From Flavobacteriaceae bacterium UBA4022 (GTDB taxonomy: Bacteria; Bacteroidota; Bacteroidia; Flavobacteriales; Flavobacteriaceae), in assembly GCA_002384055.1 (NCBI GenBank), contig DGAU01000025.1:3629-39889 (forward strand): a stretch of 36,261 nt of DNA, in the 5' to 3' direction. The first letter of the stretch is position 1, and each line of letters starts with the position of its first letter. The notes under the pieces are model-generated. The model saw nothing but the letters and a program-made list of their open reading frames with translations. It was not told the DNA's origin and ran no database searches. Shown here in pieces: positions 7,736-15,535 of the stretch. The translations under genes and the position numbers were made by a program.

Positions 7736-9115
7736 TTAATGTTTCACGACTTTTTTAACAGTACTGCCATATGTCGTTTGAATCGCAGCAAAATATAATC
7801 CGCTGGGCAAAAATGACAAATCCATTATTGGCTTATCTGCCCTTAAGACCTGCCGACCATCGCCCTGGAAGATCGTGACCGAAATCAAGTCTACTCCTGG
7901 GGCCAAGTCCACAAAAAATTGATGCCGCACCGGATTGGGATAAAGGCCATTTACCAGCCCATCAGCCATCGATTCGTCTGCCAAAATACAGCGCACAGCA
8001 ACCTGAGGCACAGAGTTGCAGCCATTGGCGTTACTCTGAATTTCTTCGGCAATGTCCGGATCAAAAATCACACTGCAGATAAAGGCATTGTCACAAACTG
8101 CTAAGTTGGGGTTTCTAGAAATCACCACCTCGCTTAATCCAAAAGGCTGTACCTGATCAAGCGCCGAAATGTCATTTAAACTCGGATTGTCTAGTAAATA
8201 CACATTATCTCGAATCATCGTCAATTGCTCTAATCCTTCTAGTGATTCAAGTAGTGCATTCTCATAAATATCGAGAGAACCTACAGAATGTAAATTAGCA
8301 AAAGCCGACAATGTGTTTAATTGTGGATTAAACCCAAAGCGAAAAAAATCATCAACCACCTCCAAAGACGCAAAGCCTTCTAAATTTTGAACCTGGTCGC
8401 AAGCCACCACCAGTAGGTTTTCTAATTGGGTCACCTGTTCAAAAACACTAAAGTCGATGAGTTGACTGTTGTTCCAAAAATATAAAGAGCCCGAAAAATT
8501 GGCTAAGCCCGAAAATGCATCGAGCGATATGAGCTGTTCGTTTGAGATAAAGATCTCCTCTGTTATGGTTGTGATATTTTCGAAGCCCTCAAGTGACTGT
8601 ATTTGGTTGCCTGCAATTCTAATCGATTCTATAAATTGCAGCCCGCCAAAAGACTGCAAACTAGAAAGCTGAATGTTGTCAAAAAGATTGAGGCGCTCTA
8701 CTGTAGTAAGTCCTGAAAAACCAGATAACGAACTCAGTGTGGGGTTATCAAACACATTGATAATATCGACGCGTTGCACCGATTCAAGGCCTTCAAAATT
8801 GATCAAGTCTATATTATTACTGACCTCTAAAGCTTCTATTGTTTCTAAAGCGTCGAGGCCTTCAAAATTAATCAAGTGGGTAAATCTTACCTTAAATTCT
8901 TTGATGTAAGTCAAGGGGCCAAGACCGAGAAGATTATCAACAAGGCCATTACCCTCCTCAACAATCAAGGTCTCTTGAAAATTCGTACAGTTGGGATAAT
9001 TTGAGGAAAAATCATCAATAGCTTCCTGAGAATCGAGAACAACCGACTCTGTTGGGCATTGTGACTTTATCCCCAGAGCACATAAAAAGGCGCCCAGAAA
9101 GAACAATGATTTCAT
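7736..9115 (-). CDS. Leucine-rich-repeat protein with type IX C-terminal sorting domain
   Basis: I chose the ATG at 9115 (MKSLFFLGAFLCALGIKSQ, a signal peptide); the frame extension upstream begins at a TTG. Residues about 50-370 consist of about a dozen repeats of roughly 22-24 residues built on L..L.G...L..V..L.I..N..L, resembling receptor-L-type leucine-rich repeats. Examples are FEGLDALETIEALEVSNNI and LEGLEQLTMIRDNVYLLDN. The last about 75 residues form a type IX A-type sorting domain (LYPNPVRHQFFVDL, then LPSGLYFAAI and a basic end VKKVVKH). The protein should therefore cross the outer membrane through the PorU/PorV route encoded at 29339-34399 and be anchored or released outside. Its ligand is unknown; adhesion or recognition is a guess. 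An inverted repeat lies just before the start. Confidence 0.88.
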   Translation of the reverse strand: MKSLFFLGAFLCALGIKSQCPTESVVLDSQEAIDDFSSNYPNCTNFQETLIVEEGNGLVDNLLGLGPLTYIKEFKVRFTHLINFEGLDALETIEALEVSNNIDLINFEGLESVQRVDIINVFDNPTLSSLSGFSGLTTVERLNLFDNIQLSSLQSFGGLQFIESIRIAGNQIQSLEGFENITTITEEIFISNEQLISLDAFSGLANFSGSLYFWNNSQLIDFSVFEQVTQLENLLVVACDQVQNLEGFASLEVVDDFFRFGFNPQLNTLSAFANLHSVGSLDIYENALLESLEGLEQLTMIRDNVYLLDNPSLNDISALDQVQPFGLSEVVISRNPNLAVCDNAFICSVIFDPDIAEEIQSNANGCNSVPQVAVRCILADESMADGLVNGLYPNPVRHQFFVDLAPGVDLISVTIFQGDGRQVLRADKPIMDLSFLPSGLYFAAIQTTYGSTVKKVVKH

Positions 9116-9119
9116 AACT

Positions 9120-9142
9120 TTTTTGTTACAAGATAACAAAAA
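9120..9142. repeat. Perfect 9-bp inverted repeat before the leucine-rich protein gene
   Basis: TTTTTGTTA at 9120-9128 and TAACAAAAA at 9134-9142 are exact reverse complements around a 5-base centre. The repeat ends 4 bases upstream of the ATG at 9115. On the minus strand the centre contains TATCTTG (9135-9129), one T short of the -7 consensus. It could be an operator, a leader hairpin or chance in AT-rich DNA. There is no T tract after the second arm in the obg direction, so it is not a good terminator. Confidence 0.5.
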
Positions 9143-9167
9143 GTCCGCTTTCTATAAGATTGTGATT

Positions 9168-10175
9168 TTATAATTCCTCATTGAGCATTGCCCAGAGTTC
9201 ATCTTTGAGCACCATCAGGCCTAATTGAGCCACTGAAGAGATAAACAGATAAGGCAACCCTGCGAGCTGGACATCGAGTAGCGCTTTCATTTCTGTGGTG
9301 AGCTCCTCATCCAAGAGATCGCATTTGGAAATAGCAACAAGCCTCTTTTTGTCCAATAGCTCTGGATTATAACGCCGTAATTCATCAACCAAAATATCAT
9401 ATTGCGCTTTGATATCATCGGCATCAGCTGGAATCAAAAACAACAAGGTTGAGTTGCGTTCGATATGGCGTAAAAAATAATGACCGAGGCCTTTACCTTC
9501 GGCAGCGCCTTCAATAATACCGGGGATATCCGCCATTACAAACGATTGGTAATCGCGATACCCAACGATCCCAAGATTGGGCTTAAGCGTCGTAAACGGG
9601 TATTCGGCAATCTTTGGGTTGGCGGCAGAGAGCACCGACAAAAGGGTAGATTTACCTGCATTAGGAAATCCAACCAAACCGACATCTGCCAACACTTTCA
9701 TCTCTAAGGTAATGTTGTATTCCTCCCCAAGCATACCGGTTTGGGCATAGCGCGGCGTTTGATTTGTTGCCGATTTAAAATGAGCGTTGCCCAGACCTCC
9801 CTTACCACCACACGCGACGATATATGAAGTTTCTTCTGCTGTTATTTCGACCAGGACCTCTCCGGTTTCAGTGTTTTTAATGACTGTCCCCAAGGGTACA
9901 TCAATATAAACATCTTCGCCATCTGCCCCAGTACTGGTTTGTTTCCCGCCAGAACCACCATGACCTGCGGCAAAGTGTCTTTTGAATTTGAGATGGTAAA
10001 GGGTCCACATGTTTTTGTTGGCACGGGCAATGACATGTCCTCCACGACCACCATCACCGCCATCGGGACCTCCTTTGGGAATGTACTTTTCTCGGCGCAA
10101 ATGCCTGCTGCCTTGTCCTCCTTTACCAGAAGTGACATGTACTTTTACGTAGTCAACAAAATTGCCCTCAGTCAT
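9168..10175 (-). CDS. obg: Obg family ribosome-associated GTPase
   Basis: The 335-residue protein has the glycine-rich Obg fold (about 1-160, with repeated GG pairs such as GGPDGGDGGRGG), then the G domain. G1 is GFPNAGKST (169-177), the G2 threonine lies in PFTTL, G3 is DIPGIIEGA and the G4-like motif is SKCD. Obg GTPases act in assembly of the large ribosomal subunit and in growth control. The C-terminal extension found in some Obg proteins is absent, which is usual in Bacteroidota. The N-terminus MTEGNFVDYVKV matches the family start. It lies 9 bases after adk, so adk-obg form an operon read from the promoter near 10810. The overlap of two guanine/adenine nucleotide-linked functions in one operon is common in this group. 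Confidence 0.96.
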   Translation of the reverse strand: MTEGNFVDYVKVHVTSGKGGQGSRHLRREKYIPKGGPDGGDGGRGGHVIARANKNMWTLYHLKFKRHFAAGHGGSGGKQTSTGADGEDVYIDVPLGTVIKNTETGEVLVEITAEETSYIVACGGKGGLGNAHFKSATNQTPRYAQTGMLGEEYNITLEMKVLADVGLVGFPNAGKSTLLSVLSAANPKIAEYPFTTLKPNLGIVGYRDYQSFVMADIPGIIEGAAEGKGLGHYFLRHIERNSTLLFLIPADADDIKAQYDILVDELRRYNPELLDKKRLVAISKCDLLDEELTTEMKALLDVQLAGLPYLFISSVAQLGLMVLKDELWAMLNEEL

Positions 10176-10184
10176 AGTTGTTAT

Positions 10185-10757
10185 TTACAATTGCTCAAAT
10201 ACAGCGATTAATCGGTCCGTTATAACCTCGATACTGCCGACACCGTCGATGCCATGATATTTATGCTGCACCTGATAATGTCCTTTCAAAATATCTGTCT
10301 TACGGTAATATTCTGCAATCCGTTCCGTGATAACAGTTTCGTTGGCATCGTCTACTCTGCCACTTGCTTTGCCGCGTTCCAACAAACGTTCAACCAAGAT
10401 CCTGTCCTCTACTTCTAAGGCGACCATCGCATTAATTTGCGTGCCGCTTTTGGTCATAAATGCATCCAAAGCATCAGCCTGTGCCTCTGTCCTTGGGAAA
10501 CCATCAAAAATAAAGCCTTCTGCTTGTGGATTAAGCGCCACTTCAGATTCTAACATGCTGATGGTGACATCATCCGGCACCAAGTGACCTTTATTCATAT
10601 AAGATTGTGCTAAGGTACCCAAATCGGTTTCCTCCTTGATGTTTTTGCGAAACACGTCTCCAGTACTGATGTGCACTAGATTAAAACGATCCTTCAAAAG
10701 ACTGGCCTGGGTCCCTTTTCCTGCTCCTGGAGGGCCAAATAGGACAATGTTTTTCAT
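10185..10757 (-). CDS. adk: Adenylate kinase
   Basis: The 190-residue enzyme interconverts ATP + AMP and 2 ADP in the cytosol. It has the P-loop GPPGAGKGT (8-16, K14), the AMP-binding segment HISTGD (35-40) and FDGFPRT, and a short lid (ERGKASGRVDD) without the four-cysteine zinc site. Length and lid place it in the short-form class. It heads the adk-obg operon and is divergent from purK, an arrangement that puts adenylate balance next to de novo purine synthesis. The promoter candidate at 10810-10817 gives a leader of about 45-50 bases. The ATG at 10757 directly precedes the first strand KNIVLFG, so the start is secure. Confidence 0.96.
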   Translation of the reverse strand: MKNIVLFGPPGAGKGTQASLLKDRFNLVHISTGDVFRKNIKEETDLGTLAQSYMNKGHLVPDDVTISMLESEVALNPQAEGFIFDGFPRTEAQADALDAFMTKSGTQINAMVALEVEDRILVERLLERGKASGRVDDANETVITERIAEYYRKTDILKGHYQVQHKYHGIDGVGSIEVITDRLIAVFEQL

Positions 10758-10809
10758 TTACCTTAAATTTTAATTGTCTTGTTTTATCGCGCCTTTGGCA
10801 CTAGCGGGG

Positions 10810-10817
10810 CAAATATA
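10810..10817 (-). promoter_or_regulatory. Candidate -7 promoter box for adk-obg
   Basis: The minus strand reads TATATTTG, a perfect match to TAnnTTTG, in the 174-base divergent region between adk and purK. It leaves a leader of roughly 45-50 bases. No strong -33 TTG is seen. Confidence 0.55.
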
Positions 10818-10919
10818 CCGAAAAGGCTTGGCATATAATAACTTTTGGCCACCCAAGAACGTTTCACAGATTCGTGTCCCCGATTCAATTTTTCTGACTG
10901 ACCATTTCGACAAAGATTG

Positions 10920-10927
10920 TACCTTTG
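10920..10927 (+). promoter_or_regulatory. Candidate -7 promoter box for purK, four bases from ATG
   Basis: TACCTTTG is a perfect TAnnTTTG match. Only CCTC (10928-10931) separates it from the purK ATG at 10932. Transcription starting at the usual distance would begin at or within a base or two of the A of ATG, giving a leaderless mRNA. Confidence 0.55.
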
Positions 10928-10931
10928 CCTC

Positions 10932-12089
10932 ATGTCACACTATTTTTCATCTGGTTTTACATTAGGTATTTTAGGAGGAGGTCAGCTCGGGAAAATGCTC
11001 TTGTCAGAAACCCAAAAATGGGACATCAAAACCCATGTCCTAGACCCGAGTGCTGAAGCACCGAGTCGTTATGGCTGTCATCGCTTTGTGCAAGGCTCCT
11101 TGATGGATTATGACACCGTATTCAATTTTGGAAAAGACCTCGACCTGATCACCATAGAGATAGAGGGGGTCAATACCGAGGCCTTAGAAGCCCTAGAAAA
11201 TTTGGGTATTCCAACCTACCCTAGAGCCCAAACTTTGCGCTGTATCCAGGATAAAGGCCTTCAAAAGACGTTTTACAAAGAACATCAAATTCCGACATCG
11301 GATTTTCGGATTTTTGCCTCAAAAACAGACCTGGTCCAGGCACTGAATCGAAATGAATTCGATTTGCCTACCGTTTGGAAATCGACCACCGGGGGTTACG
11401 ACGGCAATGGCGTCAAAATTCTCCGAGAACATGGCGATATTGCTGATCTACCGGAAGGACCCTGCCTTATCGAAGATCTCGTTCCCTTTGCAATGGAATT
11501 GGCGGTCATTGTCTCGCGCAATCCCAGTGGAGCCATGGCCACTTATCCTGTGGTCGAAATGGAATTTCATCCTGAGGCCAACCAAGTGGAGTATGTGATT
11601 TGTCCTGCAAGAATCCCCGATAAAATTGCCCAGAAAGCACAAGAAATTGCCAAATCCGTTTCTCATGCGTTGGGACATGTTGGGTTATTGGCTGTGGAAC
11701 TTTTTCTCACCTCCGAAGACGATATTTTAGTTAATGAGGTCGCTCCAAGACCACACAACAGTGGCCATTACAGTATTGAAGCCAGCACAACAAACCAATT
11801 TGAAATGCACCTACGCTGCATTATGGACCTGCCTTTAGGAGATACCACAAGTAAGGTCGGCGGGGTGATGGTCAATTTAGTGGGTAGTGAAGGGCATCAG
11901 GGACCAGTAGTTTATAAAAATATAGAGGCTATTTTGGCTATGCCCGGTGTCACACCGCATATCTATGGCAAAAAAATGACGCGACCCTTCCGAAAAATGG
12001 GACATGTCACGATCGTCGATCCAGATATTAACCAGGCCCGGCGCATCGCAGAAGAAGTCAAAAAAACAATACAGGTAATCAGTAAATAG
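10932..12089 (+). CDS. purK: 5-(carboxyamino)imidazole ribonucleotide synthase
   Basis: The 385-residue ATP-grasp enzyme converts AIR, ATP and bicarbonate to N5-CAIR in de novo purine synthesis. It shows the N-terminal nucleotide motif LGILGGGQLGKML, the ATP-grasp core (TTGGYDGNGV, then CLIEDLVPF) and the metal/active-site region NEVAPRPHNSGHY followed by the QFE..LR helix. I place the start at 10932 (MSHYFSSGFTLGILGG); the frame extends five codons upstream to an ATG at 10917, but that ATG lies before the -7 box. purE starts 7 bases after its stop, and PurE uses its product directly, so purK-purE form a functional pair. The M3 peptidase gene follows in the same unit. Confidence 0.95.
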   Translation: MSHYFSSGFTLGILGGGQLGKMLLSETQKWDIKTHVLDPSAEAPSRYGCHRFVQGSLMDYDTVFNFGKDLDLITIEIEGVNTEALEALENLGIPTYPRAQTLRCIQDKGLQKTFYKEHQIPTSDFRIFASKTDLVQALNRNEFDLPTVWKSTTGGYDGNGVKILREHGDIADLPEGPCLIEDLVPFAMELAVIVSRNPSGAMATYPVVEMEFHPEANQVEYVICPARIPDKIAQKAQEIAKSVSHALGHVGLLAVELFLTSEDDILVNEVAPRPHNSGHYSIEASTTNQFEMHLRCIMDLPLGDTTSKVGGVMVNLVGSEGHQGPVVYKNIEAILAMPGVTPHIYGKKMTRPFRKMGHVTIVDPDINQARRIAEEVKKTIQVISK

Positions 12090-12096
12090 AGCAATT

Positions 12097-12582
12097 ATGG
12101 GTAAAGTAGGAATCATCATGGGCAGTACGAGTGACCTCAACGTCATGCAAGAAGCTGCAGATATTTTAAAGGGTTTTGATATCGAAATTGAAATGGATAT
12201 TGTTTCGGCTCATCGCACCCCAGAGAAGCTCTATGACTATGCTACTCAAGCACACCTGCGTGGCATTTCGGTTATCATCGCTGGTGCTGGTGGCGCCGCG
12301 CACTTACCGGGGATGGTAGCGGCTTTATCACCCTTACCGGTCATTGGCGTTCCGGTAAAATCCCGAAACTCCATCGACGGCTGGGACAGTATTCTTTCTA
12401 TTCTACAAATGCCTGGAGGCGTTCCAGTAGCCACGGTCGCTTTAGATGGTGGACAAAATGCAGGAATTTTAGCGGCACAAATCATCGGCACCGCAGACAC
12501 CTGTGTGCTTGACAAAATATTAGCCTATAAAGAAGGGCTCAAAATCAAAGTAGAACAAGGCGCTAAATCGCTCAAGAAATGA
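12097..12582 (+). CDS. purE: N5-carboxyaminoimidazole ribonucleotide mutase
   Basis: This 161-residue class I PurE converts N5-CAIR to CAIR, the step after PurK. The diagnostic motifs are MGSTSDL (8-14), the catalytic SAHRTPEKLYDYA, the glycine-rich AGAGGAAHLPGM and the QMPGGVPVATVA loop. The complete family length and the presence of purK just upstream agree with the two-step class I route rather than the vertebrate-like class II. Its last four bases (ATGA) overlap the start of the M3 peptidase gene, indicating translational coupling and one transcript. It probably depends on the purK promoter, because the 7-base gap has no room for its own. Confidence 0.97.
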   Translation: MGKVGIIMGSTSDLNVMQEAADILKGFDIEIEMDIVSAHRTPEKLYDYATQAHLRGISVIIAGAGGAAHLPGMVAALSPLPVIGVPVKSRNSIDGWDSILSILQMPGGVPVATVALDGGQNAGILAAQIIGTADTCVLDKILAYKEGLKIKVEQGAKSLKK

Positions 12583-14600
12583 CAAAAAACCCCCTGTTAG
12601 AGTCGTTTGACCTAACTCCTTTTTCTGCCATAGAGCAAGCGCACTTCCTCCCTGCTTTCGAGCATTTAATCAAAGAGGCCCAAATGGTCTTAGAAAACAT
12701 TGCCACGCAAAAAGCGCCACCAACATTTCAAAATACTTTAGCAGCACTAGAATACAGCGGTTTGGCATTGGATCGTGCGCGCTTGGTCTTTTTCAACATG
12801 CTCAGCGCAGACACTAATGAGGGCCTTCAGGAATTGGCTCAGAAAGTTTCACCACTACTATCCGCATTCAGCAATGATGTGTTGCTCCATGAGGGCTTAT
12901 TTGAGCGCATCCAAGCCATCCATAAACAGAAAGACAGCCTTAATCTGCTGCCTGAAGAAATCAGGCTTCTCGAACAACAATACAAGGTGTTTCTGCGCAA
13001 TGGAGCCAAACTCAACGAAGACCAAAAGCAGACTTTGCGATCTATCGATGGTCAATTAGCGCAATACACATTGACTTTTGGCAACAACGTTTTGGCAGAC
13101 ACCAACACCTTTTTTCTGCACTTGACCGATCGTGAAGAGCTAAGCGGTTTATCAAATGATTATATAGATCGGGCTCAATCCAGAGCAAAAGATCAAGAAA
13201 AAGAGGGCTTTTTGGTTGGACTCGATTTCCCAAGCTACATGCCCTTTATGAAATATGCCCGCAACAGAACCCACAGAAAAGCGCTTTGGCAGGCCTTCGG
13301 CTCTCGTGGATTCTTGGCCAATGAGCATAATAATGAAGTATCCATACACACCATTACAAGACTCAGACGAGAGAGAGCACAACTTTTGGGCTACGACAGC
13401 CATGCCCATTTTGTTTTAGAAGAACGAATGGCCAAGACTCCTGAATCCGTTGGGCATTTCTTGGAAGATTTTGGACAAAAAGCCCACCCAGCTGCAGCTA
13501 AAGAAATGGCACAACTCAAGGCTTATGCCCGAGACAAAGAAGGCATTAATACCATTGAATCTTGGGACAGCGCATATTTTAGTGAGCAACTCAAAAAAGA
13601 CCTGTTCGATTGGAACGAAGAAGCGGTTAAACCGTATTTCCCATTAGACCAAGTTTTGGAAGGGGCCTTTGCAGTGACCAAAAAACTCTATGGACTTGAA
13701 TTTGAGGAAGACCCTTCTATCGATACCTACCACACAGAGGTCAAAGCGTATCGTGTCTATGACCGAGAAAAGAAATTAAAGGCCATATTATATACCGATT
13801 TCCACCCCCGAGCCAGCAAAAGGGATGGAGCGTGGATGACGTCATTCAAGAACCAATGGCGCCACCAAGGAATCAATCAAAGACCGCATATATCCATTGT
13901 GTGCAACTTCACCCCACCCTCGGTAGCGACGCCATCATTATTGAGTTTTCAAGAAGTGACCACATTATTTCATGAGTTTGGTCATGCACTACATGGGATT
14001 TTAGCCAACACCATTTATCCGAGTCTGTCAGGTACCCACGTCTCTTGGGATTTTGTCGAATTACCCAGCCAAATCATGGAAAACTGGTGTTATCAAGAAG
14101 AGGGTCTTGCCCTTTTTGCGAGACATTACAAAACACAAGCGCCCTTACCACGGAACTATTTGGAGCAAATAAAACACATCATGTCCTTTCAGCAAGGGAT
14201 GCAAACCCTCAGACAGTTGGGCTTTGCGACTTTGGATTTGGCCTACCACAATGAACAAGAAATAGGACAACGCACCATTAAGGAATTCGAAACGCAGGCA
14301 CTTGAGCCCACACAACTTTTTAGAACGCATGACCAAACGTGCATGAGTACTGCATTTTCTCATATTTTTCAAGGGGGCTATGCTGCAGGTTATTACAGCT
14401 ACAAATGGGCTGAAGTACTAGATGCCGATGCTTTTGCTTTGTTTGAAGAGCGCGGCATTTTTGATGAAGCAACTGCCAATTCATTTGAATCCTGTATCCT
14501 GAGTCAAGGCGGCACCCAAGATCCAATGGATCTCTATGTGTCTTTTAGAGGACGCCAACCCTCGCCCGAGGCTTTACTAAAAAGATCTGGCTTACTCTAG
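12579..14600 (+). CDS. M3 family zinc metallopeptidase (oligopeptidase / dipeptidyl carboxypeptidase type)
   Basis: The 673-residue protein has the M3 active site HEFGH at 465-469, with the third zinc ligand E494 in FVELPSQ, 25 residues later as expected. A long helical N-terminal part (about 1-230) forms the roof of the substrate channel. The downstream segment FQGGYAAGYYSYKWAEVLDADAF is the conserved M3A tail that contacts the peptide. There is no signal peptide, so it should be cytosolic and degrade short peptides. Dcp-type and oligopeptidase A-type enzymes cannot be separated here, so I give no symbol. It is coupled to purE by an ATGA overlap although the pathways are unrelated. Its TAG stop shares a CTAG with the stop of the convergent UbiA-like gene. 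Confidence 0.94.
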   Translation: MTKNPLLESFDLTPFSAIEQAHFLPAFEHLIKEAQMVLENIATQKAPPTFQNTLAALEYSGLALDRARLVFFNMLSADTNEGLQELAQKVSPLLSAFSNDVLLHEGLFERIQAIHKQKDSLNLLPEEIRLLEQQYKVFLRNGAKLNEDQKQTLRSIDGQLAQYTLTFGNNVLADTNTFFLHLTDREELSGLSNDYIDRAQSRAKDQEKEGFLVGLDFPSYMPFMKYARNRTHRKALWQAFGSRGFLANEHNNEVSIHTITRLRRERAQLLGYDSHAHFVLEERMAKTPESVGHFLEDFGQKAHPAAAKEMAQLKAYARDKEGINTIESWDSAYFSEQLKKDLFDWNEEAVKPYFPLDQVLEGAFAVTKKLYGLEFEEDPSIDTYHTEVKAYRVYDREKKLKAILYTDFHPRASKRDGAWMTSFKNQWRHQGINQRPHISIVCNFTPPSVATPSLLSFQEVTTLFHEFGHALHGILANTIYPSLSGTHVSWDFVELPSQIMENWCYQEEGLALFARHYKTQAPLPRNYLEQIKHIMSFQQGMQTLRQLGFATLDLAYHNEQEIGQRTIKEFETQALEPTQLFRTHDQTCMSTAFSHIFQGGYAAGYYSYKWAEVLDADAFALFEERGIFDEATANSFESCILSQGGTQDPMDLYVSFRGRQPSPEALLKRSGLL

Positions 14601-15409
14601 TCTGCTAAAAGCCAAACCAACCCCAACCAAAAGATAGGAATGGCCTCAACCCAAAAAGCGGCATACCACCAACTTCGTTTTGGCGATGCGCCCCATAGAC
14701 CCAATAAGGTAACGATCATTGTGCTATAAAAAGGTCCTGTTTCGGATCCAGAGTAGAGCCCGGCAAACCACGAAATAAGGACGACCAGAAGCATTAACAG
14801 TGTGCCCATAATCTTGGTCTGCTTAACACCATAAGCCTGAGGCCATGTCCTGAGATGAGGTAAATCTCGATCTAGGTCGCGAATATCAAATGGCAAGGTC
14901 AACACAATGACCCACAAGAATCGGGTCACGACCATCCCAACAAACATCGCACCACGCGTATTGTTCACATACATAAGTGGCATCACTGCGGTCACACCGG
15001 TCCACACAAAGGCAACAACAAACAACTTGATACCCGCATAATTGCGCAGTGGAGTAGTCCGTAAAGGCACAATATAAAACAAACACAAAACACCAAAAAC
15101 AAGGGCAGTAAGTTGTATCTCAGTGGGCAACAAACCATAACAGAACAGGGCGCCCGATAGTGGCAAAAATAACGCTTTGAGCGCACGAAAAACAAAGCCC
15201 TTGGTTGCCTCCACAGCCCAGTTCATCGCGCCTATTCTATTGATCAGGCCATAGGCCACAAGCGTCCCGCAAAAGACAAACCCAACAAAGGGCAAAGGGA
15301 CCTCTTGTTTGAAGAATTTAAAGGTCACAACAGCCAACGCCGCAACAGCCAAAGACACGTGGACATGGCCCGTCACATAATACTTCATCATTGCCCGAAA
15401 GACCTGCAT
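14597..15409 (-). CDS. UbiA-like polytopic membrane protein lacking the first Asp motif
   Basis: The 270-residue protein has about 7-9 hydrophobic segments and resembles UbiA prenyltransferases. The second aspartate-rich motif is present as DIRDLDRD (D175, D178, D180, D182). The first motif, normally NDxxD-like between helices 2 and 3, is replaced by a stretch reading GLINRIGAMNWA (54-65) with no acidic residue. Flavobacteria carry a UbiA-like group of this kind with no proven substrate, so calling it a prenyltransferase is uncertain. A perfect -7 box lies four bases before the ATG at 15409, which favours that start; ATGs at 15391 and 15388 are alternatives. It is a single-gene unit, convergent with the peptidase and divergent from gcvP. 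Confidence 0.82.
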   Translation of the reverse strand: MQVFRAMMKYYVTGHVHVSLAVAALAVVTFKFFKQEVPLPFVGFVFCGTLVAYGLINRIGAMNWAVEATKGFVFRALKALFLPLSGALFCYGLLPTEIQLTALVFGVLCLFYIVPLRTTPLRNYAGIKLFVVAFVWTGVTAVMPLMYVNNTRGAMFVGMVVTRFLWVIVLTLPFDIRDLDRDLPHLRTWPQAYGVKQTKIMGTLLMLLVVLISWFAGLYSGSETGPFYSTMIVTLLGLWGASPKRSWWYAAFWVEAIPIFWLGLVWLLAD

Positions 15410-15413
15410 GAAT

Positions 15414-15421
15414 CAAATATA
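15414..15421 (-). promoter_or_regulatory. Candidate -7 promoter box for the UbiA-like gene, four bases from ATG
   Basis: The minus strand reads TATATTTG, a perfect TAnnTTTG match, and ATTC (15413-15410) is all that separates it from the ATG at 15409. This spacing predicts a leaderless or nearly leaderless transcript. No clear -33 TTG is visible. Confidence 0.5.
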
Positions 15422-15505
15422 GCCAATTGTTAGTAACTGTTTGTTTTGGTTAAAAAATAGTTCGTTTTTGACAGGCGAATACCACATAAAAATCAGCTAT
15501 TATTG

Positions 15506-15513
15506 TAATTTTG
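15506..15513 (+). promoter_or_regulatory. Candidate -7 promoter box for gcvP
   Basis: TAATTTTG matches TAnnTTTG and lies 22 bases before the gcvP ATG. The 126-base divergent gap has no fold that I recognise as a glycine riboswitch. Confidence 0.5.
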
Positions 15514-15535
15514 ACAAAAATTTATTTGTCGCTTT

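Noticed and set aside
15410..15535. A possible glycine riboswitch before gcvP
   Set aside because: The gap is only 126 bases, AT-rich, and I find no paired stems or conserved purine-rich core of that class; the class is not typical of this phylum.
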